Below the pieces are notes generated by a model. It was not told the DNA's origin. It did no database searches and saw nothing but the letters and a program-made list of their open reading frames with translations. Source: a virus. Taken from it: 41,710 nt of DNA. The stretch is taken from positions 1 to 41,710 of the IMG/VR virus record IMGVR_UViG_3300048872_000067; one strand, written 5' to 3'. Position 1 is the first letter of the stretch, and every line of letters starts with the position of its first letter. Shown here one piece after another: positions 13,577-21,654 of the stretch. The translations under genes were made by a program, and so were the position numbers.

Positions 13577-14144
13577 AAGTCCACATATCGTAGTTTGGGA
13601 CTTAGAAACAAGGAAATTAGCGAAAGATTTGCCCGAAGGATGGGCAGATTTAAAAGCAGGTAAGGGCGGGATCAGCGTTCTTTGCATTTATGATAATTTT
13701 TCTGGACGAGTACATTTCTATGATGAAGCAACTCTTGAATTGGCTGCACAGCATTTGGAATCGGCCCATGCAGTCTGCTCCTTTAATGGAGAAGACTTTG
13801 ACTTGCCTGTACTGCAAGGTGTTCTTGGACGCCGAGTGCTCATACCGACTTCACTTGACCTTCTGCAACTTGTGTGGGCTTCCATTGTCGGGAGACGAAA
13901 AGGCAACAAACTTGATGAAATCGCAAATAGAACTCTTGGTGTTAACAAAATCGGGAATGGTATACTCGCACCAAGATTAGCTGACACGGGCCGATGGGCA
14001 GAACTTTTTGAATATTGTAGCCACGATGTATACTTAACCCGTGATCTTTTCATATTTGCACAACAACATGGTGGTGTAGTCGGAATAGATGGTGAAATTA
14101 TCCAATTGCAATTACCTGATTGGTTCAATAAGGTCAAATTCTAA
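13557..14144 (+). CDS. DEDDy 3'-5' exonuclease (DnaQ/YprB-like)
   Basis: 195 residues with all DEDD motifs of an RNase H-like 3'-5' exonuclease. Motif I is VVWDLET (Asp15, Glu17), motif II SFNGEDFDLPVL (Asp82), and motif III YCSHD (Tyr153 to Asp157), which makes it the DEDDy subtype. The family removes nucleotides from 3' ends of DNA or RNA and here would need two metal ions. It overlaps the large terminase gene by 20 nt, and its stop overlaps the portal start (TAATG), so it is expressed with the packaging and head genes and not with the replication genes. A role in processing DNA ends during packaging is possible, but that is inference. Confidence 0.86.
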   Translation: MNASKDESPHIVVWDLETRKLAKDLPEGWADLKAGKGGISVLCIYDNFSGRVHFYDEATLELAAQHLESAHAVCSFNGEDFDLPVLQGVLGRRVLIPTSLDLLQLVWASIVGRRKGNKLDEIANRTLGVNKIGNGILAPRLADTGRWAELFEYCSHDVYLTRDLFIFAQQHGGVVGIDGEIIQLQLPDWFNKVKF

Positions 14145-16021
14145 TGGCTTATGAAATAAGAAAGGAGACAGGAACACAATGGCGTGACCAACTTATTGCA
14201 ATGGTTCAGGAACGCCGCCAAGTTTCTGAAAATGCCAGTAAATCTTTCAAGAGTAAATTGCCTGAATGGTATAATCTGTGGAGATGTACCCACACTAGTC
14301 GTAAGTCCCCGACTAAGAATGATATTCATCTGCCTTTAATTTACTCTACGATATGGAGTGATGTCGCAAGGAAAGTAGCGACATCCTTCAGCCAGTGGCC
14401 TATTGTTAGCTTCCAGGGCTATGGTCCGGATGATGCGCCATTCGCGCGTAAACAAGAGGCCCTGGTTAATGCACAATTCCGAGATGCTGAAATTATAGAG
14501 AAGGAAATACGTACTTTTTTATGCGGCGATCTTTACGGAACAGCAATCACTCAGGTTATGTGGGATCACAAAGAGGAGATTGTCACTAAAACAGGTTTTA
14601 AGACTCTTCCCCTTAGTCAAGAACGTGTCCGTCAAATTATGCGGGCTAAACAAATTACATTTGATGGGCCGAATACTCGAAATGTCGATCTTTTAGATTT
14701 CTTTCCGCAACCTAGATATACTAATATTAATGGCAATCAAGGTATGCAGTGGTGCATTGTACGATATTACCTAGACCTCGATCAATGTCGGTTCCTTGCT
14801 TCCGAAGCTGGTGGGAAAGTTTTTGATTCCGCTGAAGTAGAGCGATTAGCTCGGGATAGTTCAACTTCTGCTTACCGGGATAATGAAGCTAAAATTCCGC
14901 GTGCTACAAATGAATTGAGCCCAGTGGATTCATTTTCTCGTCCTATTGAGATAGTGGAGATGTGGGGGGCAATTCCTTATGAATTTAGGTCGGCATTTAA
15001 TGGATCAGCCAATGTTGTTATTTCCTTAGCAAATGAAAAGTATCTGTTCCGGGCAGAAGATAATCCAAATGAACACCGACTTAAGCCCTTTTTAAAGTAT
15101 TCACCAACTTTGGACCCTCATTACTTCTATTCTCCTGGAAAAGCTGAAGTGATCGCCCCGATGGCCATTGCGGCCAACCGATTCATCAATCACCAACTTG
15201 ATGGGGCTGACCTGCGGGTTCACCCAATGTGGATGTACAATCGTAATAAAGGGATCAATACCCGAAATCTGTTTGCAGGTCCAGGGCGTATTTTCGGTGT
15301 AGATGGCGATCCCGGTGATGCCCTCATGCCTGTGCCATTTGATGATCGAGCCCTCCAAACAGGCGGAGCAATGACTCAGACTCTTTGGCAGTTCATGCAG
15401 ATGGGTACGGCTGTGCAGGAAGATACAGTTATGGGCGCGGGTGGTGGGGCAGACCGACAGACAGCCCGTGAGTTTATGGGGCGGAGAGAGGCCAGTGGGA
15501 CGCGCCTTATGCTTGAATCTGTCGTCTATGAAACAATGTATCTGGAACCTTTGGGAGATATGTTCTCCTGTTTAAATGGTCAAATGCTCGATCTTCCTAG
15601 AGAAGTCCGCATTTTGGGTGATGCTGCTAAAAATGATGTAGTAACTGGGAACCCAATTCAAAATACCAGAGAAGTCATTGTCCCAGGGGACCTAGACCGT
15701 AGATATGCGGCAAAAGCTCTTGGGTCTACAATGTCAGCCTCTAGGGAATCAATTAAAGCTGACCATCTCCAACTTTTTCAAATTCTTGCAAGTGCCCAAC
15801 CGGCTCTAGCAGGATCATTTAATATGGTGAATTATCTCAGGGAAACTCTTCCTTGGTTTAATTTTAAAAATGTCAATGAAATTATCCAAAAAGCTCCAGT
15901 TGTTCAGGATATGTTAGCCAATTCAGGCCAGACAGCAGGAAGCATGCCTAATGACGCCCAAGGATTGGCCCAACTTATTGGCGGTGGGGCTCCCTCTGGG
16001 CCGAGTGCAGTGATTCAATAA
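14144..16021 (+). CDS. portal protein (head-tail connector)
   Basis: 625 residues, the usual size for podovirus portals. The N-terminal region (residues about 40-130) has the RKSPTKNDIHLPLIYSTIWS pattern and QWPIVSF, typical of portal proteins that begin with a bundle of helices. The middle contains DLLDFFPQPR and a region near residues 330-390 with PGKAEVIAPMAIAANRFINH. That stretch resembles the clip/stem helices of T7-like and P22-like portals. The dodecameric ring would occupy one capsid vertex, dock the terminase and later join the adaptor. Position between terminase and scaffold is the canonical one. Confidence 0.9.
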   Translation: MAYEIRKETGTQWRDQLIAMVQERRQVSENASKSFKSKLPEWYNLWRCTHTSRKSPTKNDIHLPLIYSTIWSDVARKVATSFSQWPIVSFQGYGPDDAPFARKQEALVNAQFRDAEIIEKEIRTFLCGDLYGTAITQVMWDHKEEIVTKTGFKTLPLSQERVRQIMRAKQITFDGPNTRNVDLLDFFPQPRYTNINGNQGMQWCIVRYYLDLDQCRFLASEAGGKVFDSAEVERLARDSSTSAYRDNEAKIPRATNELSPVDSFSRPIEIVEMWGAIPYEFRSAFNGSANVVISLANEKYLFRAEDNPNEHRLKPFLKYSPTLDPHYFYSPGKAEVIAPMAIAANRFINHQLDGADLRVHPMWMYNRNKGINTRNLFAGPGRIFGVDGDPGDALMPVPFDDRALQTGGAMTQTLWQFMQMGTAVQEDTVMGAGGGADRQTAREFMGRREASGTRLMLESVVYETMYLEPLGDMFSCLNGQMLDLPREVRILGDAAKNDVVTGNPIQNTREVIVPGDLDRRYAAKALGSTMSASRESIKADHLQLFQILASAQPALAGSFNMVNYLRETLPWFNFKNVNEIIQKAPVVQDMLANSGQTAGSMPNDAQGLAQLIGGGAPSGPSAVIQ

Positions 16022-16036
16022 TGCCAGAAAGGGCAA

Positions 16037-16354
16037 ATGGACATTCCAGGTGAACTTATCGAACAGATCAGATTTATTATTAACTCTCACGCATGGATCG
16101 ATTATTTTGAACCGGCTCTCAAAGATATGCGGGAATCGTGCATCAATGTACTCCTTGATCCTTCAAAACGAAGAGCAGATCAAGGGAATGATGACTTTCT
16201 ACGCGGGTGCGTGAAAACTATAGATGATTTTCTGGGCCTAGCTCCGGGGCTTATCGCTGAAGCTGATGCGAGACGAGAGCAAGAAGAACAAGAGGCAAAG
16301 GAAGCTGAGGAAAATTCGGACCTTAGACGCGCAGTTGAGCCGTTTAAGTTCTAA
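16037..16354 (+). CDS. hypothetical protein between portal and scaffold
   Basis: 105 residues; ATG at 16037 preceded by AAAGGGC. Mostly helical, with a long acidic coiled stretch near the end (ADARREQEEQEAKEAEEN). No motif recognised. Small helical genes at this position are common in podoviruses and are sometimes head-assembly or scaffold partners, but I cannot show that here. The gene is followed 36 nt later by the scaffold. Confidence 0.72.
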   Translation: MDIPGELIEQIRFIINSHAWIDYFEPALKDMRESCINVLLDPSKRRADQGNDDFLRGCVKTIDDFLGLAPGLIAEADARREQEEQEAKEAEENSDLRRAVEPFKF

Positions 16355-16390
16355 CCCAACCACCCGACCGACTCGGGGAAAGAGACTAAA

Positions 16391-17395
16391 ATGCCTAGAA
16401 CAGATGAAAGATCATTGGCAATCTCCGCAGAAGTAACCCAGGAATTTAATAAAATGGTTGATTCTGGTGCCATTACCGGAGTTGATAAGATTCCTGTAGT
16501 CGAAACTGTGGCCGAGACGTCAACCGTCCCGGTTGCATCTCCCGCCGTTGTAACGCCCACCGTTACCCCGGCTCCCGCTCCGGTTACCACACCGGAGACT
16601 GGAAAAGTGTTTAACAAATATTCCGATCTTAAAGAAGCTGAGAGAGGATATTACAATGTGGTCAACACACTCTCCACAACTCTTGATGAATCTGCCAAGA
16701 AGGATGAGGAGATTACTAGGTTGAGAAGTCAGCTTGCTGCTACCCCTCGGGTCGATCAGGACCGTGAACGGGTCAACCCCGTTACTCGTAATCCTATTGA
16801 TTGGTCAAAGGCCCCAGCAGTAGAGAAGACTTCAGAGGTATCCGGTATCCCAGTAGAGATACTTGCTGATTTCGCAGAAATGGTCACACGTACAGCGACT
16901 GAGAATGCAAATCAAAACTTTCAGGATACACTAGCTCCCTTAAAGGCTGAAGCTGAAGCTGAGGCATACATGCGGGAGAATTACCCTGATGCCTTAAATC
17001 ACACTAAGGAAGTCACGAATTTCATTAAGGCCAATCCCAGGATTGCCAAAACGGTCGGGGCATTGATCCGGTCAGGCGAACCTGCGGCTGCAATGGAACA
17101 TGCCTGGACTATGTATACTATTGATACGGGTATCGGAATTGAAACAAAAATGAAGGCTAACTCTGAAGTTGCAGAAGCGGAACGTGCTAAGGCAAGAGCC
17201 TCAGCCGGGCTTCCGTCTTCACCTACTACACCCGTCCACTCTGCCAATGCAGGTACCCCGCCGCCTACCGCTGAGGAAATCGAATTTCTCAAGGATAAGG
17301 CGAAAGGGGGAGACGAAAAGGCTAAAATTCTCCTGCGTCGGATTTTTGCTGGACATCTGCTTCCGCCTGCTCTTAGAACTTGGGAACAGACGTAA
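16391..17395 (+). CDS. capsid scaffolding protein (putative)
   Basis: 334 residues directly upstream of the major capsid gene. It has the make-up of a phage scaffold. A Pro/Val/Thr-rich disordered stretch lies at about residues 35-70, a helical coiled-coil core follows (FNKYSDLKEAERGYYNVV, ESAKKDEEITRLRSQL), and the C-terminal half contains charged helices ending in an AEEIEFLKDKAKGGDEKA stretch. Scaffolds guide coat assembly and leave the head before packaging. No protease domain is visible. The assignment rests mainly on position and composition. Confidence 0.8.
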   Translation: MPRTDERSLAISAEVTQEFNKMVDSGAITGVDKIPVVETVAETSTVPVASPAVVTPTVTPAPAPVTTPETGKVFNKYSDLKEAERGYYNVVNTLSTTLDESAKKDEEITRLRSQLAATPRVDQDRERVNPVTRNPIDWSKAPAVEKTSEVSGIPVEILADFAEMVTRTATENANQNFQDTLAPLKAEAEAEAYMRENYPDALNHTKEVTNFIKANPRIAKTVGALIRSGEPAAAMEHAWTMYTIDTGIGIETKMKANSEVAEAERAKARASAGLPSSPTTPVHSANAGTPPPTAEEIEFLKDKAKGGDEKAKILLRRIFAGHLLPPALRTWEQT

Positions 17396-17416
17396 AGCAA
17401 AGGATTCTAAAGTAAC

Positions 17417-18412
17417 ATGGCTACAATCGGAAATGTCGGAACTTACCTCTACGATTCGTACACGCGAACAAGTGCGAACAGAGAGGATTTGGTTGACTGG
17501 ATTGCCAATATCGACCCGACGGAGACACCGTTGGTTGTGTTGCTTGGCAAAACCCAGGCAAAAAGTACATACCACCAGTGGCAGACTGAAAATCTGCGTG
17601 CTCGGTCTGCCCGAGGCGTTGTGGAAGGTGCGGATTTCGCCCTTCAGACACTCACGGCTCCGACTCGTGTGGTTAATCAGACGGAAATCTTTGGTGGTGA
17701 TATTGCTGTTACTGAATCTGAACGTATGGAAAATCCTGCGGGTTTAGGGGATGCTTACACGCATCAGTTGGAGAAGGAAACTAAGGCCACGATGGTCGAT
17801 ATTGAAGTCGCTATTATGGCGGCTGGAACGGCGACTACGGGTACTTCGGCTGCTGGCCGTGTAATGAAGACACTAGAAGACTTCATTACTACGACTACTT
17901 TCACAGGTGCGAGCTATACGGGCCTAGCGGGTGACGCTACCCATGCAGGCGTGTTTAATGCAAACGACGTAAATGCGTTCTTGAACTTGATCTGGACGCA
18001 GGGTGGGAAGACTGATCTTATCGTAATGAATGGTGCCTACAAGCGCCAATTCAGCGCGTTGACAACTTCCAATACCCGTAACGTATTGGCCACCGATAAG
18101 AAGTTGGTAATCGGTGTAGATGTTTACGATTCAGATTTCGGCCTAATGCCCATCCAGTTGAATCGCTGGTCGCCTGTGTCGGCTAACACCGCCTCAGCTA
18201 CTGCAAATGCAACGGATGTAAGCGGTCGTATCTGGTTCTTGGAGCGTGCTAAGGTCCGGCTTGCGTGGTTCCGCGAACTTCAGCATAGGTTGATGGGAAC
18301 TCGCGGTGATAGCACGGCTGGTCAAGTTCGGGCGGAGTTGACGCTTGAAGTGGCTAATCAGAAGGCGCTCGGTGTTATGAAGGGCGTGAACAACAAGTCG
18401 GCAGTTACGTAG
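17417..18412 (+). CDS. major capsid protein, SU10 (DUF5309) type
   Basis: 331 residues, beginning SYTRTSANREDLVDWIANID and continuing through TPLVVLLG and ESERM. The N-terminal arm, the THQLEKE helix and the later VMNGAYKRQFS stretch match the family of SU10-like (DUF5309) major capsid proteins, which adopt the HK97 fold. About 415 copies or fewer would form the icosahedral shell; the exact number depends on triangulation. The gene stands directly after the scaffold, and its codons look well adapted. It is followed by a conserved-looking hairpin at 18434-18489 before the next gene, which may tune downstream expression. Confidence 0.88.
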   Translation: MATIGNVGTYLYDSYTRTSANREDLVDWIANIDPTETPLVVLLGKTQAKSTYHQWQTENLRARSARGVVEGADFALQTLTAPTRVVNQTEIFGGDIAVTESERMENPAGLGDAYTHQLEKETKATMVDIEVAIMAAGTATTGTSAAGRVMKTLEDFITTTTFTGASYTGLAGDATHAGVFNANDVNAFLNLIWTQGGKTDLIVMNGAYKRQFSALTTSNTRNVLATDKKLVIGVDVYDSDFGLMPIQLNRWSPVSANTASATANATDVSGRIWFLERAKVRLAWFRELQHRLMGTRGDSTAGQVRAELTLEVANQKALGVMKGVNNKSAVT

Positions 18413-18433
18413 GCTGGCTGAACAGGGCTAACA

Positions 18434-18489
18434 GTTCCGGGGGTGAGATGCGATTGGAACGTAACCAATAGCTACTCGGCCCCCGGAGC
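18434..18489 (+). ncRNA. structured RNA hairpin downstream of capsid gene
   Basis: A 10-bp stem (18434-18443 with 18480-18489, one G-U pair) closes a nested structure. Next are GAG/CTC (18445-18447 with 18475-18477) and a five-pair ATTGG/CCAAT hairpin (18453-18457 with 18465-18469). No U-run follows, so it is not a typical intrinsic terminator. It might stabilise the capsid mRNA, act as a processing site or be a partial terminator. The pairing is seen in the sequence; the function is inferred. Confidence 0.6.
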
Positions 18490-18510
18490 AACCTGCCCAA
18501 AGGAGATAGA

Positions 18511-18804
18511 ATGGCTGGTAGAGATTTTAGCAAAGATAAGGGTTTTCTTGAAGATAACCAGGACCTGTTCCTGGGTGGAATGGTCAGGCCGACGAGGGTT
18601 TTCGATATGAATATCCTTTCTCCTGCGACCGTGCCCACCATTGGTGCTAGTTCTAATGGTGCGGCTGAAAAGGAAAACATGAGTGTAGATGCCTATGGGC
18701 CGATTGATGGTCCTATGTCGGGTAATGTACCCCAAACTGACAACATAGGGCCGACTACACATGGGGGATCGGGCGGTATGGGCGATCAAGGATTGGGTTT
18801 CTAA
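18511..18804 (+). CDS. small hypothetical virion protein
   Basis: 97 residues with an AAAGGAG ribosome site before the ATG at 18511. The sequence is Gly/Asn/Pro-rich (PIDGPMSGNVPQ, HGGSGGMGDQG) with few helices, suggesting an extended or disordered chain. It directly follows the capsid gene, a usual position for head decoration or minor head proteins, but no specific family is recognisable. Translation continues almost directly into the next gene. Confidence 0.68.
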   Translation: MAGRDFSKDKGFLEDNQDLFLGGMVRPTRVFDMNILSPATVPTIGASSNGAAEKENMSVDAYGPIDGPMSGNVPQTDNIGPTTHGGSGGMGDQGLGF

Positions 18805-18805
18805 C

Positions 18806-19033
18806 ATGGGCACTAATAACAATGGTTTCCACCAAGATGGCATCCCTCTTGAGAAGTACAAGTTTGATAAGGAGGCTGACCAGCGCGCTAAGGATGCTAC
18901 CGATGTTGGCCCCATTAATGATATTAATGGGGAGCCTGTAACTCCCACCGCTGATGCCCAAAAAGCACGATATGCTGCACGGGTAAAGGCACAAATGACT
19001 TCTCATAAAAATCCAAAGAATCGAGCATACTAA
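18806..19033 (+). CDS. small hypothetical protein, late operon
   Basis: 75 residues from the ATG at 18806, one base after the preceding stop. An in-frame upstream start at 18761 would overlap the previous gene and is less likely. The sequence is polar and charged (LEKYKFDKEADQRAKDATDVG, ADAQKARYAARVKAQM), with a basic helical C-terminus ending NPKNRAY. The stop overlaps the next ATG (TAATG). No family recognised; a minor virion component is possible. Confidence 0.68.
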   Translation: MGTNNNGFHQDGIPLEKYKFDKEADQRAKDATDVGPINDINGEPVTPTADAQKARYAARVKAQMTSHKNPKNRAY

Positions 19034-19407
19034 TGGCAGCGCATAGACCGAAGTTTGGACAAGTAGAGCGCCAGATGATGGACGAGTTGTTTGAGCCTGA
19101 GGTCTTGCGTGAAAAGATTCCGGGGATGGGTGACGTGCTCGACGGTGCGGCCCATCTCCGGGCGCTGCATGAAGAGATTGGAATTATAGGAAAATTCAGA
19201 ACCGCCAATGGATTCACAGCGGACCGATCTGTGCAGCGCATTTGTAAGATTGATACAAATATATTGATAATGTTAGACCATCTACATGAAGCAGGTTGTA
19301 TGTGCGGTAAGCCTCTATGGGGGAGTGACGGCCACAAGGCTTGGTTCTACGAATGGCTGGAAGGTCCTGGAAAATCCTTTGATACCCGAACGAAAGTGAT
19401 TTTGTAA
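19033..19407 (+). CDS. hypothetical protein, late operon
   Basis: 124 residues joined by overlapping stop/start codons to both neighbours. Mainly helical; three cysteines (ICKID, GCMCGKPLW) include a C-x-C pair followed by a Trp/Gly-rich stretch that could be a small metal site. The region VERQMMDELFEPEVLREKIPG is amphipathic. No known domain. It precedes the glycosyltransferase gene by a four-base overlap, so the two are probably co-translated. Confidence 0.7.
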   Translation: MAAHRPKFGQVERQMMDELFEPEVLREKIPGMGDVLDGAAHLRALHEEIGIIGKFRTANGFTADRSVQRICKIDTNILIMLDHLHEAGCMCGKPLWGSDGHKAWFYEWLEGPGKSFDTRTKVIL

Positions 19408-20669
19408 TGTCTATCCATGAAGCAGGTGGACCAACTAAAGCAAATTTTGGAGTTTATGGGATTAGTAACTTTGATAAAATGTCAGCCCAGGCTTACTATC
19501 GGGTTGGAGTTCCCCTGAAATCTCTCTATCTTCTTGGTTTAGCTAACATTTATATAGATGATGGTAAAGATAACCGTGATCTTGCAATGCAGATTCAGAT
19601 GGGTTCTGACATCGTGATGGGTTGGAATATGAGCAGTGATGTACATTTTAAGGTAATCCAAGACTTCCATGAGTACAAGCATATTATAGACAAAGGCGCA
19701 ATAAGACTGCCCCCTACTTTTGTCTTTGATATGGATGATGATATCTCCTACGTTTCCCCTTTGAACGATACTTTTGTTCATTTTGGAGTGCGTAACTGGG
19801 AAGGGGATATGCTTAATCCAGGAGATACTTTGGAGTGGCCTGCTCCTAATGGGAAGACAATTAAATTATGGGAAGATAAGATTACTGTAGGAGCAAATAA
19901 CAAAACCTTCGATATCGAAAATAATCTAGCCCGACTGGCACAGCACTATGAAGGAGCAAGGTTGTCCCGGGGTGTGACTGTTACAACTCCATTCTTAGCA
20001 GAAATTTATAAAGATCATGGCGTTCAAAATGTCCATGTATATCCAAACAGTATCCTAGAAAGTGATTTCTTCATCCCTACCCTTGTGCCACATGAGGGTG
20101 TCCGTATTCTTTGGCAGGGGAGTACATCACATTTTGAGGACTGGTTCCCAATTCAGGATGCGGTAATTGAAGTTCTTAAGGAGAACCCGCAAGCTAAATT
20201 GGTAATTTATGGAGCCTTGTGGAAATACCTCCAACGTAATATACCGCCTGAACAGCTTGAATTCCATGAATGGTCAGATTACTCAACCTACAAAATCAAA
20301 CGGCACATTCTAGATTGTGATATCAATCTCTGCCCTCTTATTGACACGCCATTTAACCGCTCTAAAAGTGCCCTTAAATGGTATGAAGCATCAATTGGCC
20401 CAAGGCCAGAGGCTACCTTGGCTGCGAAGTGCGGACCATATCTAGAAATTGAACACGGCAAAACTGGATTACTTTATGAAACGCCTGAGGAGTTCAAAAC
20501 GAACCTGACGGCTTTGATTAAATCTAAGGAGCTACGTCTTACCTTGGCGAGCCATGCGAGGGATTGGGTTCGATTAAATAGAGATGCCCTGAAGACCGGG
20601 GTTGAATATATGGAGTTCTTAGAAGAATTGAAACGCCAACAGCGCCGGGAAGCTCTGGCAGCCAGGTAA
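19407..20669 (+). CDS. GT-B fold glycosyltransferase (GT4-like) in virion operon
   Basis: 420 residues. The C-terminal half matches GT4-like glycosyltransferases. It has a nucleotide-sugar strand (VRILWQGSTSHFEDW, near 235-250), KLVIYG, the LCPLIDTPFNRSKSALKWYEA region (about 310-332) that corresponds to the sugar-nucleotide-binding segment, and the terminal GKTGLLYETPEEF motif. The N-terminal half starts YGISNFDKMSAQAYYRVG and includes MDDDIS. The enzyme would transfer a sugar from a nucleotide donor to an acceptor I cannot identify. It sits within the structural operon, 40 nt upstream of the tail adaptor gene, so a virion protein or a glycan on the host surface may be the acceptor. Confidence 0.8.
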   Translation: MSIHEAGGPTKANFGVYGISNFDKMSAQAYYRVGVPLKSLYLLGLANIYIDDGKDNRDLAMQIQMGSDIVMGWNMSSDVHFKVIQDFHEYKHIIDKGAIRLPPTFVFDMDDDISYVSPLNDTFVHFGVRNWEGDMLNPGDTLEWPAPNGKTIKLWEDKITVGANNKTFDIENNLARLAQHYEGARLSRGVTVTTPFLAEIYKDHGVQNVHVYPNSILESDFFIPTLVPHEGVRILWQGSTSHFEDWFPIQDAVIEVLKENPQAKLVIYGALWKYLQRNIPPEQLEFHEWSDYSTYKIKRHILDCDINLCPLIDTPFNRSKSALKWYEASIGPRPEATLAAKCGPYLEIEHGKTGLLYETPEEFKTNLTALIKSKELRLTLASHARDWVRLNRDALKTGVEYMEFLEELKRQQRREALAAR

Positions 20670-20709
20670 CCCAACAAGAGAAATCAGCTTGGTGTTTAAG
20701 GAGAATTAA

Positions 20710-21654
20710 ATGAGCATGTTGCTAACCGATGCCCAAATATATGTTAGTAGAATCTATGGGGGAACAAATAATTCTGTAATCCTAGCTCAAGCTCTAGACG
20801 CTATTAAATCTACCTTTGAACTATGGCAACGAAAACATAATTGGCACTTTCTTCTACAAGATACCTCCCAGACTTTTGCGGTAGTCAGTTCCAGTACTTC
20901 TTCTGTTACTCTTACTACAGCCGTAACCAATGGTTTTAAGAATGTATTGGTAGGAATGACAATTACCGGAACAAACATTCCAGTAGGAACTACCGTTGCC
21001 TCAATCGAATCTAATGTAAGTCTTACTATGTCTGCTGCATCCACCGGAACGATTTCAGCAGCTTCAATTACTTTTGGAGGAACTATCCCGATTATCACGG
21101 GAACTTCTACCTACAAGTTACCTACTAAATTCTGGAAACCATATTCTTGCCGATTACTAACGAATTCCAAATGGCCTCTTCGATATGTCCAACAAAATTT
21201 TGTGGATGCCATTACATTTGACCAGAATATTGCAGGAGTGGTTTCGGCTTATACCCTGTATAATGCAAATGATTTTGATGCCTCAGGAACACAGCAATCT
21301 TTTATGAAAGTTTTTAATATCCCAGATCGTAATGATACGGCTCTACTTCGCTATTACCGACCATTCGATCCTTCTAGAACAACTGTTGATATTCCAGATG
21401 GATACCTTTATACTTTTTTGGATTGTGCCCAGATCAAATTGCTTCTTATTAAAGACTCCATGAACCCACGTCTTCCGGCTCTTATGTTGCAAATGTATGG
21501 GAGCCATGACCAACGTGGAGATTTCCAGGCAGCAATTGCCGCTGATTCTGAAGAAGGTGGAGAAGATCAACTTGAAGAAATGAAATCTCCACATGAGATG
21601 GAAAAGCGTGGATTTGGGTTTAGTGGGAATTTCTATCCCCGAGGCGATTATTAA
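20710..21654 (+). CDS. tail adaptor (tail tubular protein A-like)
   Basis: 314 residues with AAGGAG upstream. The beginning (LTDAQIYVSRIYGGTNNS) and the end (DGYLYTFLDCAQIKLLL ... MLQMYGSHDQRGDFQAAIA) fit the helical adaptor that joins portal to tail in T7-like phages (gp11 type). Residues about 57-124 are an insert. It is a Ser/Thr/Gly-rich beta domain with the signature VGMTITGTNIPVGTTVASI, followed by VSLTMSAAS. That insert shares its pattern with segments in the two next proteins. Such inserts are probably displayed on the outer surface of the connector. The adaptor role is inferred from length, helical ends and gene order. Confidence 0.78.
   Translation: MSMLLTDAQIYVSRIYGGTNNSVILAQALDAIKSTFELWQRKHNWHFLLQDTSQTFAVVSSSTSSVTLTTAVTNGFKNVLVGMTITGTNIPVGTTVASIESNVSLTMSAASTGTISAASITFGGTIPIITGTSTYKLPTKFWKPYSCRLLTNSKWPLRYVQQNFVDAITFDQNIAGVVSAYTLYNANDFDASGTQQSFMKVFNIPDRNDTALLRYYRPFDPSRTTVDIPDGYLYTFLDCAQIKLLLIKDSMNPRLPALMLQMYGSHDQRGDFQAAIAADSEEGGEDQLEEMKSPHEMEKRGFGFSGNFYPRGDY

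Noticed and set aside
17169-17747. Open frame of 192 codons across the scaffold/capsid junction
   Set aside because: It overlaps two well-supported genes in another frame, and its sequence is Arg/Leu-rich without any motif, as expected for a shadow.
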